A DNA stretch of 34,750 bases, from the NCBI GenBank assembly GCA_019090585.1, contig JAHRVR010000148.1, positions 1 to 34,750 of the forward strand, in the 5' to 3' direction. A model generated the notes under the pieces. The model had not been told where the DNA came from. It saw only the letters and a list, made by a program, of their open reading frames with translations, and made no database searches. The DNA comes from Sphingomonadaceae bacterium. GTDB taxonomy: Bacteria > Pseudomonadota > Alphaproteobacteria > Sphingomonadales > Sphingomonadaceae. The translations under genes were made by a program, and so were the position numbers. Of this stretch, positions 16,099 through 23,662 are shown piece by piece (the first letter of the stretch is position 1; each line of letters starts with the position of its first letter).

Positions 16099-17124
16099 TC
16101 AGGCCGGTTCCAACAGGAAATTGGCGCGCATGTAGGCCGCGCATTCGTCAAGAATGGCCTTGCCGAGTGCGGTTAGCTGCGCGCCGCCGCGCAGTGTTTC
16201 TTCGCATTCCCAAAATGCCGTTACGCTGGCTTCGAGTAAACCGACCATAAAGCCAGCTTCCCGATCGGAGAGGCATGGCTCCGCCTCATGGCGGCACAGC
16301 AGGCTGTCGAATGCGAGGCATTCACGGGCCGACACAAAGGCCGCGTGATAGATGCCGTCCATCGGGCGCACATCTTCCCTGAGCGGTGAATTGTGCCTTT
16401 CTTGCGGATCGTCCGTGACCAGTGGTTCCTCCCGGGCGATTGCGAAGAGGACATTGTGGGCGGTCTCATGGACCACCGTACGGAAATACTGCTCCCAGCA
16501 GTCATGATCTTGCGCATTGACGGTGAAGGTTCCCCATAGCGCGAAAGACGATGCGCCGCCGAATTCCAGGAGTTGCGTGCCGTCCGGTTGCGCCAGGATG
16601 ATGTCGCCAATGATGGCCTCGACCTCACCGTGTAAAACGGGCGAGGCCAGACGCAGCTTTTCCAGCGCGGTTTCCAGCAACGCACTTGCGGCCGAGAATT
16701 CCGGTCCAGAAAGGCTCGTCAAACCCATAAAATTCGCAGGTTCGATATCCCACCAGCGCGTCAGGCGAGTGATCTGCTCTACGCTATAGTGCTTCGTGCT
16801 CAGATTTAGGATGATTGGTGCGCTGGCGGATGCACGAGGGCTTTCGCCATCGCTTTGTCCCAGGCGTGCGGCCAGATAGCCGGCAGCCTCTTCCTTCACC
16901 GCGAGAGGAAGTTCAGCAAGATCTGGAGGCGTAAGGACAAGGTCGAAATAGGCTCCGAAATCCAGAGGGCCTGCATGGCCCGGTGTGGAATCGGCCGATC
17001 CTTCGCCCGCAGGAATGGACACCTCTCGTTCGGCCAGTGCCATTCGGACACTGGCCCACAGCGAGCGCTCCATCGCGCTGCGCAAGCAGCGTGCGCGATC
17101 AACGCATGGTTCGAAGTATGTCAT
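16099..17124 (-). CDS. HExxH-motif putative peptide-modification protein (candidate aKG-HExxH peptide hydroxylase)
   Basis: A protein of 341 residues from the ATG at 17124; the track start (GTG 17154) and an ATG at 17142 are alternatives and none has a strong ribosome binding site. The metal motif HETAH sits in 'FRTVVHETAHNVLFAIA', with the downstream 'GIYHAAFVSARECLAFDSLL' block. Overall length, the late HExxH and the helical C-terminus resemble the 'HEXXH motif putative peptide modification' family of RiPP clusters. Some members are now described as iron/2-oxoglutarate peptide beta-hydroxylases rather than proteases. It lies just downstream of the repeat-containing small peptide gene on the same strand, which makes that peptide the likely substrate. 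There is no signal peptide, so it should act in the cytoplasm. A metalloprotease role cannot be excluded. Confidence 0.7.
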   Translation of the reverse strand: MTYFEPCVDRARCLRSAMERSLWASVRMALAEREVSIPAGEGSADSTPGHAGPLDFGAYFDLVLTPPDLAELPLAVKEEAAGYLAARLGQSDGESPRASASAPIILNLSTKHYSVEQITRLTRWWDIEPANFMGLTSLSGPEFSAASALLETALEKLRLASPVLHGEVEAIIGDIILAQPDGTQLLEFGGASSFALWGTFTVNAQDHDCWEQYFRTVVHETAHNVLFAIAREEPLVTDDPQERHNSPLREDVRPMDGIYHAAFVSARECLAFDSLLCRHEAEPCLSDREAGFMVGLLEASVTAFWECEETLRGGAQLTALGKAILDECAAYMRANFLLEPA

Positions 17125-17168
17125 GCGATCCGGGCCGGGCATCACACCCGGCACAGGTCTATCAAAAA

Positions 17169-17450
17169 TCAGCGGCGTGCGTTGAGGCGAACCACACGCT
17201 TGCCGGTTCCATCAAGAGCGGGTGTACGAACCTTCCCGCCATCCTTGGCGATGAGCTGGGCGCTGCGGTCCGAACCATAGACCATCAGTCCGGCCAGACC
17301 TTTTTTGCCCGATGGGCCAGCTTTTGCAACAAGCCTTGATCCATCGTTCGCGCCATAGACCGAGAGCATGTCGGAGTTTGTCTTGCCGCCGATCTTGGCG
17401 ATCAGTTCCGAATTCCCGGTCATACCGTATGGAAGGAGTTTCTTGCTCAT
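17169..17450 (-). CDS. Repeat-containing small peptide, candidate RiPP precursor
   Basis: A 93-residue basic peptide. The ATG at 17450 is chosen over the GTG at 17453; AGGT lies about 9 bases upstream. Three imperfect repeats share the pattern L-x-x-Y-G-x6-L-[IV]-A-K: 'LLPYGMTGNSELIAK' (5-19), 'LSVYGANDGSRLVAK' (29-43) and 'LMVYGSDRSAQLIAK' (55-69). Each is followed within two residues by Gly. The spacing from Tyr to Lys is exactly 11 in all three, and the repeats are 24 and 26 residues apart. There is no signal peptide, membrane segment, or Cys. The C-terminus is 'GKRVVRLNARR'. It is transcribed with the HExxH gene and divergent from the ATP-grasp gene. I infer that it is the substrate of one or both; a small structural or DNA-binding protein is the alternative. 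Confidence 0.65.
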   Translation of the reverse strand: MSKKLLPYGMTGNSELIAKIGGKTNSDMLSVYGANDGSRLVAKAGPSGKKGLAGLMVYGSDRSAQLIAKDGGKVRTPALDGTGKRVVRLNARR

Positions 17451-17539
17451 CACTGGTACCTCTCATTGCAAAATGGCTTGCGCCGAGGCTACGTCACGAG
17501 CGCCGCGAATTCAAGGACAAGACCAGGAAGGCTCCCGAA
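17451..17539. promoter_or_regulatory. Short divergent control region of the peptide cassette
   Basis: These 89 bases must hold the promoter of the peptide/HExxH genes and could hold that of the ATP-grasp gene, since both start codons face away from it. I found no convincing -35/-10 pair. The close head-to-head layout suggests shared regulation. Confidence 0.4.
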
Positions 17540-19342
17540 GTGCCCCCCACCCAGTTTTATGGATACCAGGCCTTGCAAAGGCACCCCGCCGCCCTCGTTG
17601 AGCTGGAGCACCAGATCGCGGACGGGTTTGATGAGGCCAATATCGATCAATGGCTTACGGAATTCTGCGGGATCAAGCCGGAACTGCTTCCTGCGCTTGA
17701 GGAATTTTCCAGCGATCCGAACGGTCGGCAAGTCGCCTTCGTGTTTTCGCGCTCGCTCTCACTTTATGGTGCACTGCTGGACTATGTCGGCGTGCCATGC
17801 CTGAAAGGAGGACGGGTGCTTCGCGTCGCGGAAGCGAAAGACGGGCAAGGCAAATACCGTGCCGCGGTTCTTTTTGAGCTTCTCGACACTATGCCAATGC
17901 GCTTGTTTGCCGATCTCTTGCTTGCAGCACTCGATCTGGTGCGCAGCAAATTCAGCGCCAAGCCCGATGCTGAAACGGCGGACAAGCTGTTGCAACAAGT
18001 GTCGGCCAACCTCATTGAAGATCTGAAAACGCATTCACCGTTCGCTGTCGGAGGAGACTCGATACTTCACGAGGCTGTTCGGCAGGATGTGCCATACCGG
18101 CACCTTGGCCTTGGGATTGTGCGGCTGGGATGGGGGGCAAAATCGCGGTTGCTCAGGATCAGCGCTTCTGATGCTGACAGCCAGATCAGCAAGGAAATCT
18201 GCGGCATGAAGCACAGGACGGCGCAGATCCTGCGTGCGGCTGGGCTGCCCGGTGCACAGAACCATCTTGTCCGCTCTCCCGAAGAGGCTCTTGCTGCAGC
18301 GGAGGCGCTCGGTTGGCCGGTTGTGGTCAAACCGCCGCACCGCGAACGGTCCGAAGGGGTGATGACGAATATCGGCAATGAAGCGGAGCTGTTTGCCGCA
18401 TTCCAGGCGGCGAGCGAGTATGACCACCGCGTCGTGATTGAACGCCATGCGCCCGGCTATTGCCATCGAATCTATGTTGCTGGCGGGCAGCTGACTTATG
18501 CGGTCAGAAGAATTCCCCAGCGCGTGATCGGCGATGGCAAGAGCACCGTTTCTGAACTCGCCGAGGCGAAGAATCTGGAAGACCGGATATTTCCGCCGTG
18601 GAAACGCTGGCTCCCGTGTCAGCTCGATGAGCTTGCCGAGAAAACACTTGCCCGTCAGGGGTTGAACTTCGATTCGGTGCCCGAAGAGGGCCAGGGGGCT
18701 GAATTTCGCCCTTTCGATTCGCATGACTGGGGCGGCCATGTTGAGAATGTCATCAAGGATATTCATCCCGACAATGTTCAGCTGGCATTGCAGGCGACCG
18801 AACTGGTTGGCATGTCGATTTGCGGTGTCGATCTGATGACCACCGACATCACCAAGCCTTGGCACGAAACCGGCGCGATCATCAACGAATTGAACTTCGG
18901 GCCGGCATTCCGGTCGCACGATCGCGAGGAGGAGGCAGCCAGCGTCATTCCCGCACTTCTTGGCGGCGACGGCCGTATCCCGGTTCATCTTGTTATGGGT
19001 GAGGGAGACCTTCTGGCCGCGGCAAAGGCGCTGAAGGCAAAGCTTGGGAAGCAAGGCGGAAGATTTCATCTCACGACCGCCGATTATAGCGAGGATGCAG
19101 CAGGCAAGAACCTGCATATGGACGGCGAAACCCTGTTCGAACGGTCTCTGGCGCTGGTCCTGCGGCCCGACGTCGATGGGATTGTCATGGCGGGAAGCTG
19201 GCCAGACCTCTTCAAGGGCGGTTTTGCAGTGGACCAGCTGGAAAGCGCCAACACGGTCAATTGCGACGAACAGACGGCGCGTAAGTTGTTCGGGGCTTTG
19301 CAGGCACAAGTACGGGTTCACACGTTCCGCCGGCTAGGCTGA
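17540..19342 (+). CDS. Cyanophycin-synthetase-like ATP-grasp enzyme with degenerate Mur-ligase remnant
   Basis: Probable carboxylate-amine (or carboxylate-hydroxyl) ligase of 600 residues. The ORF extends upstream to 17312 only by reading antisense to the peptide gene; the first sensible start is GTG 17540, with GGAAGG about 10 bases upstream. Residues 1-210 resemble the N-terminal domain of cyanophycin synthetase, ending in 'LGLGIVRLGWGAKSRLL'. Residues 215-460 form an ATP-grasp domain ('WPVVVKPPHRERSEGV', 'RVVIERHAPGYCHRIYV', and the metal site in 'IINELNFGPAF'). Residues 460-600 align by eye with the first part of the Mur-ligase domain of CphA ('GRIPVHLV', 'HLTTADYS', 'RPDVDGIVMAGSWPDLFKGG'), but the P-loop GTNGKT is replaced by 'GEGDLL' and the C-terminal lobe is absent. 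It is divergent from the peptide/HExxH genes across 89 bp. The true substrate is unknown. Confidence 0.75.
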   Translation: MPPTQFYGYQALQRHPAALVELEHQIADGFDEANIDQWLTEFCGIKPELLPALEEFSSDPNGRQVAFVFSRSLSLYGALLDYVGVPCLKGGRVLRVAEAKDGQGKYRAAVLFELLDTMPMRLFADLLLAALDLVRSKFSAKPDAETADKLLQQVSANLIEDLKTHSPFAVGGDSILHEAVRQDVPYRHLGLGIVRLGWGAKSRLLRISASDADSQISKEICGMKHRTAQILRAAGLPGAQNHLVRSPEEALAAAEALGWPVVVKPPHRERSEGVMTNIGNEAELFAAFQAASEYDHRVVIERHAPGYCHRIYVAGGQLTYAVRRIPQRVIGDGKSTVSELAEAKNLEDRIFPPWKRWLPCQLDELAEKTLARQGLNFDSVPEEGQGAEFRPFDSHDWGGHVENVIKDIHPDNVQLALQATELVGMSICGVDLMTTDITKPWHETGAIINELNFGPAFRSHDREEEAASVIPALLGGDGRIPVHLVMGEGDLLAAAKALKAKLGKQGGRFHLTTADYSEDAAGKNLHMDGETLFERSLALVLRPDVDGIVMAGSWPDLFKGGFAVDQLESANTVNCDEQTARKLFGALQAQVRVHTFRRLG

Positions 19343-19356
19343 TCGCCAAGGAATGC

Positions 19357-19392
19357 CTGACTGCCAGGGAATGATTGTAATCAACCAGTCAG
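19357..19392. promoter_or_regulatory. Nested inverted repeats upstream of the flavoprotein gene
   Basis: TGATT-GT-AATCA (19372-19383) is a 5-2-5 palindrome. It is flanked by CTGACTG (19357-19363) and CAGTCAG (19386-19392), a further 7-bp inverted pair. It sits 44-79 bases upstream of the ATG and is a good candidate operator for the operon that follows. Confidence 0.4.
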
Positions 19393-19435
19393 CCGGTCTA
19401 GCATCGCCTTGGATCGAGACGAGAGGGAGTTATTG

Positions 19436-20425
19436 ATGGCCTTGGCTGCGGATGTCCGTGAAAAGATCGTGTTGCCGGCATTTTGCGCGCCGATGTTCTA
19501 CTGCAGCAATGCGCCGCTTGCCATAGAATGCTGCAAGGCGGGCATCATCGGGTCTATCACCGCCAATCACTTGCGCGGGCTTGATGAGCTGGATGAACAG
19601 CTTCGTGAAATTCACGAGGCGCTGGCCAGATTCTCCGATGAGAACCCTGGCCGGAAAGTGGGTCCGCTCGCCGTCAATATTTCTCCAAACAAGGACGCGG
19701 AGGATTTTCGCCGTAACCTGGATATTTGCAAGCGGTATGGGACGAGCATCATTGTCACATCGGTCGGCAATCCGACGAAGAGTGCGCCGTTGGTGCGCGA
19801 TTACGGCATGCTCCATTTTCACGACGTGACCAATCTTCGCTTTGCCGAGAAAGCGGCAAAGGCAGGCGTGGACGGCATGATCGCGATCGGCGCTGGCGGC
19901 GGCGGACATGCAGGAACGATCAGCCATCTCACTTTCGTCCCGAAGATCCGCGAGATGTTCGATGGCACCATTGTCATGGCCGGGGCGGTCAGCACTGGCG
20001 CGACAATCCGCGCCGCTGAAGTGCTGGGCGCTGACCTTGCCTATATTGGCACGCGGTTCATTGCGACGAAGGAATCCGCTGCACCGGACAGGTACAAGGC
20101 GATGCTGGTCGAGGCAGGCGTTCAGGATGTGATCTACACCGACGGCGTGAATGGCATGCCCGCCAGTTGGCTCAAAGCGTCGCTGCGCGAGGTTGGTCTG
20201 GACCCGGACAATCTGATCGCGCCGGATGGACACTCGAGCGATCACCTGAGTGACAGCCAGAAGCCCTGGAAAGATATATGGTCGGGTGGACAAGGCGCTG
20301 CCCTGATCAATGATGTCCCGACCGTTGCCGAACTGGTCTGCCGCTTGTGCGACGAATATGTGGCGGCATGCTCAGTCCCCGATATGGCTGCTGCCGCGCG
20401 GCAAGCCAACACGGTTTCGACATGA
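19436..20425 (+). CDS. NAD(P)H-dependent flavin oxidoreductase, nitronate monooxygenase family
   Basis: An FMN-binding TIM-barrel protein of 329 residues. The ATG at 19436 has GAGAGGGAG upstream; the TTG start at 19409 in the track is not needed. Family signs are 'LPAFCAPMFYCSNAPLAIECCKAGIIG' at the start, the phosphate/active-site loop 'AIGAGGGGHAGT', and 'VMAGAVSTGATIRAAEVLGADLAYIGTRFIAT'. True nitronate oxidation is only one activity in this family. Members in steroid-degradation clusters (for example IpdC) act as acyl-CoA ring oxidoreductases. Here it is coupled by ATGA overlap to a crotonase gene, so a CoA-thioester substrate is more likely than a nitronate. Confidence 0.85.
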   Translation: MALAADVREKIVLPAFCAPMFYCSNAPLAIECCKAGIIGSITANHLRGLDELDEQLREIHEALARFSDENPGRKVGPLAVNISPNKDAEDFRRNLDICKRYGTSIIVTSVGNPTKSAPLVRDYGMLHFHDVTNLRFAEKAAKAGVDGMIAIGAGGGGHAGTISHLTFVPKIREMFDGTIVMAGAVSTGATIRAAEVLGADLAYIGTRFIATKESAAPDRYKAMLVEAGVQDVIYTDGVNGMPASWLKASLREVGLDPDNLIAPDGHSSDHLSDSQKPWKDIWSGGQGAALINDVPTVAELVCRLCDEYVAACSVPDMAAAARQANTVST

Positions 20426-21156
20426 GTCAGCGGCTACTGCGCGAGGATCGTGACGGACTGTGCACACTCACGCTCAACCGCCCCGATAAGCTCAATGCGC
20501 TCGATGGATTGATGTTCGATGAGCTGGATGCGATCACAACAGTGCTGGAGCGGGAGACTGACCGGATCGGCTGTGTCGTTCTGCGTGCGAATGGGCGATG
20601 CTTCAGCGCCGGAGCGGATATTGGCGGAGTTGGCGTCGAAAAGCGCGATCCGGGCCTCAACTCGAAGATATTGGAGCGGTTCTCGAAGCTGCCACAGCCC
20701 ATCGTTGTTGCCATACATGGCGTCTGCTTCACAGGGGGGCTTGAGCTGGCCCTGTCGGGTGATTTTCTCGTTGCGGATAAGACCGCTCGCTTTGCCGATA
20801 CACACGGGCGATTCGGCTTTGTTGCCATGTGGGGCATGACGCAGCGCTTGCCGCGCCGGGTCGGCTTGCCTGCCGCCAAGCGGATGATGATGACAGCCCG
20901 GCCGATTGACGCTGCCCAGGCTCTTGAGATCGGTCTGGTCGATGAACTTGCCGATGAGGGCATGCTCAATGAAACGCTTGACGCGTTAACCGCTTCCATT
21001 CTTGCCAACAGCTGGTTTACCAACTTTGGCAACAAGCGGATTCTGGTTGAAACGCAGGACATGCCGCTGTCGAAGGGTCTGGAATACGAGGTAGCTCACT
21101 GGCCGGGCAGCGCTCCCGACAGCAAAGAGCGGATTGCAAAATTCACGAAGACATGA
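20422..21156 (+). CDS. Enoyl-CoA hydratase/isomerase (crotonase) family protein 1
   Basis: A crotonase-fold protein of 244 residues. The ATG at 20422 overlaps the previous stop; the track start at 20347 is internal to that gene. 'RPDKLNALDGLMFDEL' and the CoA/oxyanion segment 'FSAGADIGG' are typical. Of the two catalytic glutamates of enoyl-CoA hydratase, the first is present in 'FTGGLELALSGD', but the second position reads 'FADTHGRFGF' instead of 'PE..LG'. So it may be an isomerase, hydrolase or C-C lyase rather than a standard hydratase. Cytoplasmic. Confidence 0.88.
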   Translation: MSQRLLREDRDGLCTLTLNRPDKLNALDGLMFDELDAITTVLERETDRIGCVVLRANGRCFSAGADIGGVGVEKRDPGLNSKILERFSKLPQPIVVAIHGVCFTGGLELALSGDFLVADKTARFADTHGRFGFVAMWGMTQRLPRRVGLPAAKRMMMTARPIDAAQALEIGLVDELADEGMLNETLDALTASILANSWFTNFGNKRILVETQDMPLSKGLEYEVAHWPGSAPDSKERIAKFTKT

Positions 21157-21191
21157 TTTCCCCACGTGGAAATAGAACGAAAGGAATTACG

Positions 21192-21992
21192 ATGTATGAG
21201 TCGATCAAGGACCTGAAGCTGGAAAAGCGGGGGCGGATACTCGTCATCACCATGGACAACCCGCCGATGAATCCGGCGACGATCGATGGTCATACAGAGC
21301 TTTCGAAGATCTTCGAGATCATTAATCACGATCACGATACCGATGTCGTGGTGCTGACGGGCGCGGGCGAAAAGGCCTTCAGCGCGGGCGGTGATATCAA
21401 GCGCATGATGAAGCGCTATGAACAGAACGATCATTCGCAGTGGTACCGTCAGATGCATGAAGCACGGCATATAGCGGAAAGCATGCTCCGGCTTGAAAAG
21501 CCACTGATCGGACGGATCAATGGCCACGCCATTGGGCTTGGTGCCACGCTCGCCTCCTTTTGCGATATCACGTACATGATGGCGAACGCCAAGATTGCCG
21601 ACACGCATGTCAATGTCGGCATGACGGCGGGAGATGGCGGCGCGATGATGTGGCCGCTGTTGATGGGGTTCGGAAAGGCCAAGTATCACCTTTTTACCGG
21701 AGAGGCGCTGACCGGGCGCGAAGCCGCCGAAGCAGGGCTGGTAAACGAGGCGGTCGAGACGTTTGAGGAGCTGGATGAGAAGGTTTACGGCCTGGCCCAG
21801 CGGCTGGCAGACAGTCCGCGCGTGGCGCTGCAGACCACCAAGCGGGCTGTGAATCTTGTAATGCGCAACATGCTCGAAGGCCTGATGGATGCGCATCTGG
21901 GTCTGGAAACTCTTAGCGCGTGGAGCAAGGACCACTACGAAGCCAGTAGTGCTTTTGCCGAACGCCGTGAGCCCAAGTTCACCGGCGAATAA
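21192..21992 (+). CDS. Enoyl-CoA hydratase/isomerase (crotonase) family protein 2
   Basis: A second crotonase-fold protein, 266 residues. I prefer the ATG at 21192 with AAAGGA upstream; the ATG at 21153, which overlaps the previous stop, would add 13 residues. The oxyanion segment is 'FSAGGDIKRM'. Both usual catalytic glutamates are replaced: 'IGLGATLASFCD' has Thr where Glu is expected, and 'IADTHVNVGM' has His. The Asp in 'GMTAGDGGAMMW' could be an alternative acid. The reaction is therefore uncertain. It forms a run with the flavoprotein and crotonase 1. Confidence 0.87.
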   Translation: MYESIKDLKLEKRGRILVITMDNPPMNPATIDGHTELSKIFEIINHDHDTDVVVLTGAGEKAFSAGGDIKRMMKRYEQNDHSQWYRQMHEARHIAESMLRLEKPLIGRINGHAIGLGATLASFCDITYMMANAKIADTHVNVGMTAGDGGAMMWPLLMGFGKAKYHLFTGEALTGREAAEAGLVNEAVETFEELDEKVYGLAQRLADSPRVALQTTKRAVNLVMRNMLEGLMDAHLGLETLSAWSKDHYEASSAFAERREPKFTGE

Positions 21993-22011
21993 CACCTGAA
22001 TTCTGCAAGGC

Positions 22012-22044
22012 GCGGCGCTTCCGGCTCATACCGCCGGACGCCGC
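22012..22044. terminator. Strong GC-rich hairpin between convergent genes
   Basis: GCGGCG-ct-TCCGGC, loop TCATACC, GCCGGA-CGCCGC: a 12-bp stem with a 2-base bulge between the end of crotonase 2 and the end of the UDP-glucose dehydrogenase gene. No T-run is seen. It probably ends or separates transcription from both sides. Confidence 0.5.
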
Positions 22045-22068
22045 CCCGCAGGCTCAGATGCTTCTCCT

Positions 22069-23373
22069 TCAGGCTCTGCCGATGCTGCTGTAGGCAAAGC
22101 CTTTGCTGCGCATTTCCTCTGGCTGATACACATTTCTCAGGTCGACAAGCACCGGCGCCTTGAGCGCCTGCCTGATGCGATCGAGGTCCAGCGCGCGGAA
22201 TGCATCCCATTCGGTGACGATGACAACCGCATCGGCGCCTTGTGCCGCTGCATAGGGATTCTCCGCCATTTCGACATCGGGCATGATTGGTTTTGCTACC
22301 TCCATGCCTTCCGGATCATAGGCGACAACATCGACGCCGGCATCACTTAGTGCCTGCGCGATTGCGATTGACGGTGCGTCACGCATATCATCGGTATTGG
22401 GCTTGAAGGTCAGGCCCAGCATGGCAACGCGTTTGCCCCGCGGCACATCACCCAAGGCATCGATCACCTTGCGGCCCATGGCGCGCTTGCGATTGTCATT
22501 GGCCTTGGAAACGGCTTCCACCACGCGCAGCGGGCTGTCAAAATCCTCTGACGTCTTGAGCAGCGCCAGTGTGTCCTTGGGAAAACAGCTGCCGCCATAT
22601 CCAGGACCAGCGTGCAGGAATTTTGAGCCGATCCGATTGTCCAGGCCGATGCCTCTGGCGATATCCTGAACGTCTCCGCCGACCTTTTCACACAGATCGG
22701 CCATTTCGTTGATGAATGTGATCTTGGTCGCAAGGAAGGCGTTGGCAGCATATTTGATCAGTTCGGCGCTGCGGCGGGAGGTGAACAGGATGGGCGACCG
22801 GTTCAGGAACAGCGGGCGATAGACTTCACGCAGCACATCGCGGGCCCATTCGTCATTCGCGCCAATGACAATGCGGTCAGGCCGCTTGAAATCCTGGATG
22901 GCTGCGCCCTCGCGCAGGAATTCAGGGTTGGATGCCACGGCAAACTCAACGTTTGTGGCGGAGTTGGTGATGACCCGCTCGACCTCGTCGCCCGTTCCGA
23001 CCGGAACGGTGGACTTGGTGACGATGACGGCGCGGTTCTGCAGGTTTTCGCCCACCTCGGCTGCAACTTCGAAAACGAAAGTAAGGTCGGCATGGCCGTC
23101 GCCGCGGCGCGACGGTGTTCCAACAGCGATGAAAATCGCATCGGCGCCGGAAATGGCCGAGGCGAGTTCGGTCGTGAAGGAAAGGCGCCCGGCTTCCATA
23201 TTGCGCACGACAAGTTCTTCGAGACCCGGTTCATAGATCGGCATCTGGCCTGCATTCAGCCGCTCGATCTTGCCGGGGTCCTTGTCGATGCACACGACGT
23301 CATGGCCGAAATCCGCAAAACAAGCGCCCGACACGAGACCGACATAGCCCGATCCCACCATTGCAATCTTCAA
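22069..23373 (-). CDS. ugd: UDP-glucose 6-dehydrogenase
   Basis: Oxidises UDP-glucose to UDP-glucuronate with NAD, in two steps, for capsule or other surface polysaccharide. It has 434 residues from a TTG start at 23373, which has GGAGG 6 bases upstream and gives the family N-terminus 'KIAMVGSGYVGLVSGACFADFGHDV'; the longer GTG start at 23433 has no such support. The dinucleotide motif is GSGYVG, and the catalytic Cys lies in 'GYGGSCFPKDTL'. The central domain and the C-terminal UDP-binding domain ('LGLTFKPNTDDMRDAPS') are complete. It has no metabolic link to its catabolic neighbours. Confidence 0.95.
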   Translation of the reverse strand: MKIAMVGSGYVGLVSGACFADFGHDVVCIDKDPGKIERLNAGQMPIYEPGLEELVVRNMEAGRLSFTTELASAISGADAIFIAVGTPSRRGDGHADLTFVFEVAAEVGENLQNRAVIVTKSTVPVGTGDEVERVITNSATNVEFAVASNPEFLREGAAIQDFKRPDRIVIGANDEWARDVLREVYRPLFLNRSPILFTSRRSAELIKYAANAFLATKITFINEMADLCEKVGGDVQDIARGIGLDNRIGSKFLHAGPGYGGSCFPKDTLALLKTSEDFDSPLRVVEAVSKANDNRKRAMGRKVIDALGDVPRGKRVAMLGLTFKPNTDDMRDAPSIAIAQALSDAGVDVVAYDPEGMEVAKPIMPDVEMAENPYAAAQGADAVVIVTEWDAFRALDLDRIRQALKAPVLVDLRNVYQPEEMRSKGFAYSSIGRA

Positions 23374-23511
23374 AATGCGCCTCCGATCCGTCTCTGCGAC
23401 ATTCCAATGGGCCAATAAGCGCCGCAAAACCACCCGTGAGCATGCTTAATCCAACTTTGTGAGACAATCGTTAGCGCCGTGTTGTGCACGTAATCGGGTG
23501 GGTCAGGATTG

Positions 23512-23540
23512 TTGCACTGCATGGCGCGCGCGTTATAACG
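23512..23540 (+). promoter_or_regulatory. Candidate promoter with palindromic -10 region before the monooxygenase gene
   Basis: TTGCAC (23512-23517) and TATAAC (23534-23539) are 16 bases apart and resemble a vegetative promoter pointing to the Baeyer-Villiger gene. The -10 lies inside the perfect palindrome CGTTATAACG (23531-23540), a possible repressor site. The leader to the start codon would be about 115 bases. Confidence 0.4.
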
Positions 23541-23662
23541 TGGCGAGTTACATGAGAGCTGGCAATTTGAGGTTGGCCCACAACACGATGGCGATTGCGC
23601 AGAGCAAGGCCGAATGTGGAATGCCTGAAGATTAGACCGGCAAATGGGATTGAGGATCGTAA

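Noticed and set aside
17312-17539. N-terminal extension of the ATP-grasp gene as given in the ORF track
   Set aside because: This part is antisense to the peptide gene, rich in Arg and Ser, and unlike any cyanophycin-synthetase N-terminus.
18035-19321. 428-codon minus-strand ORF opposite the ATP-grasp gene
   Set aside because: Antisense shadow; the plus-strand frame has clear ATP-grasp motifs.
23552-23635. 27-codon ORF in the leader of the Baeyer-Villiger gene
   Set aside because: Weak ribosome binding site and no known family; mentioned only as a possible leader peptide.
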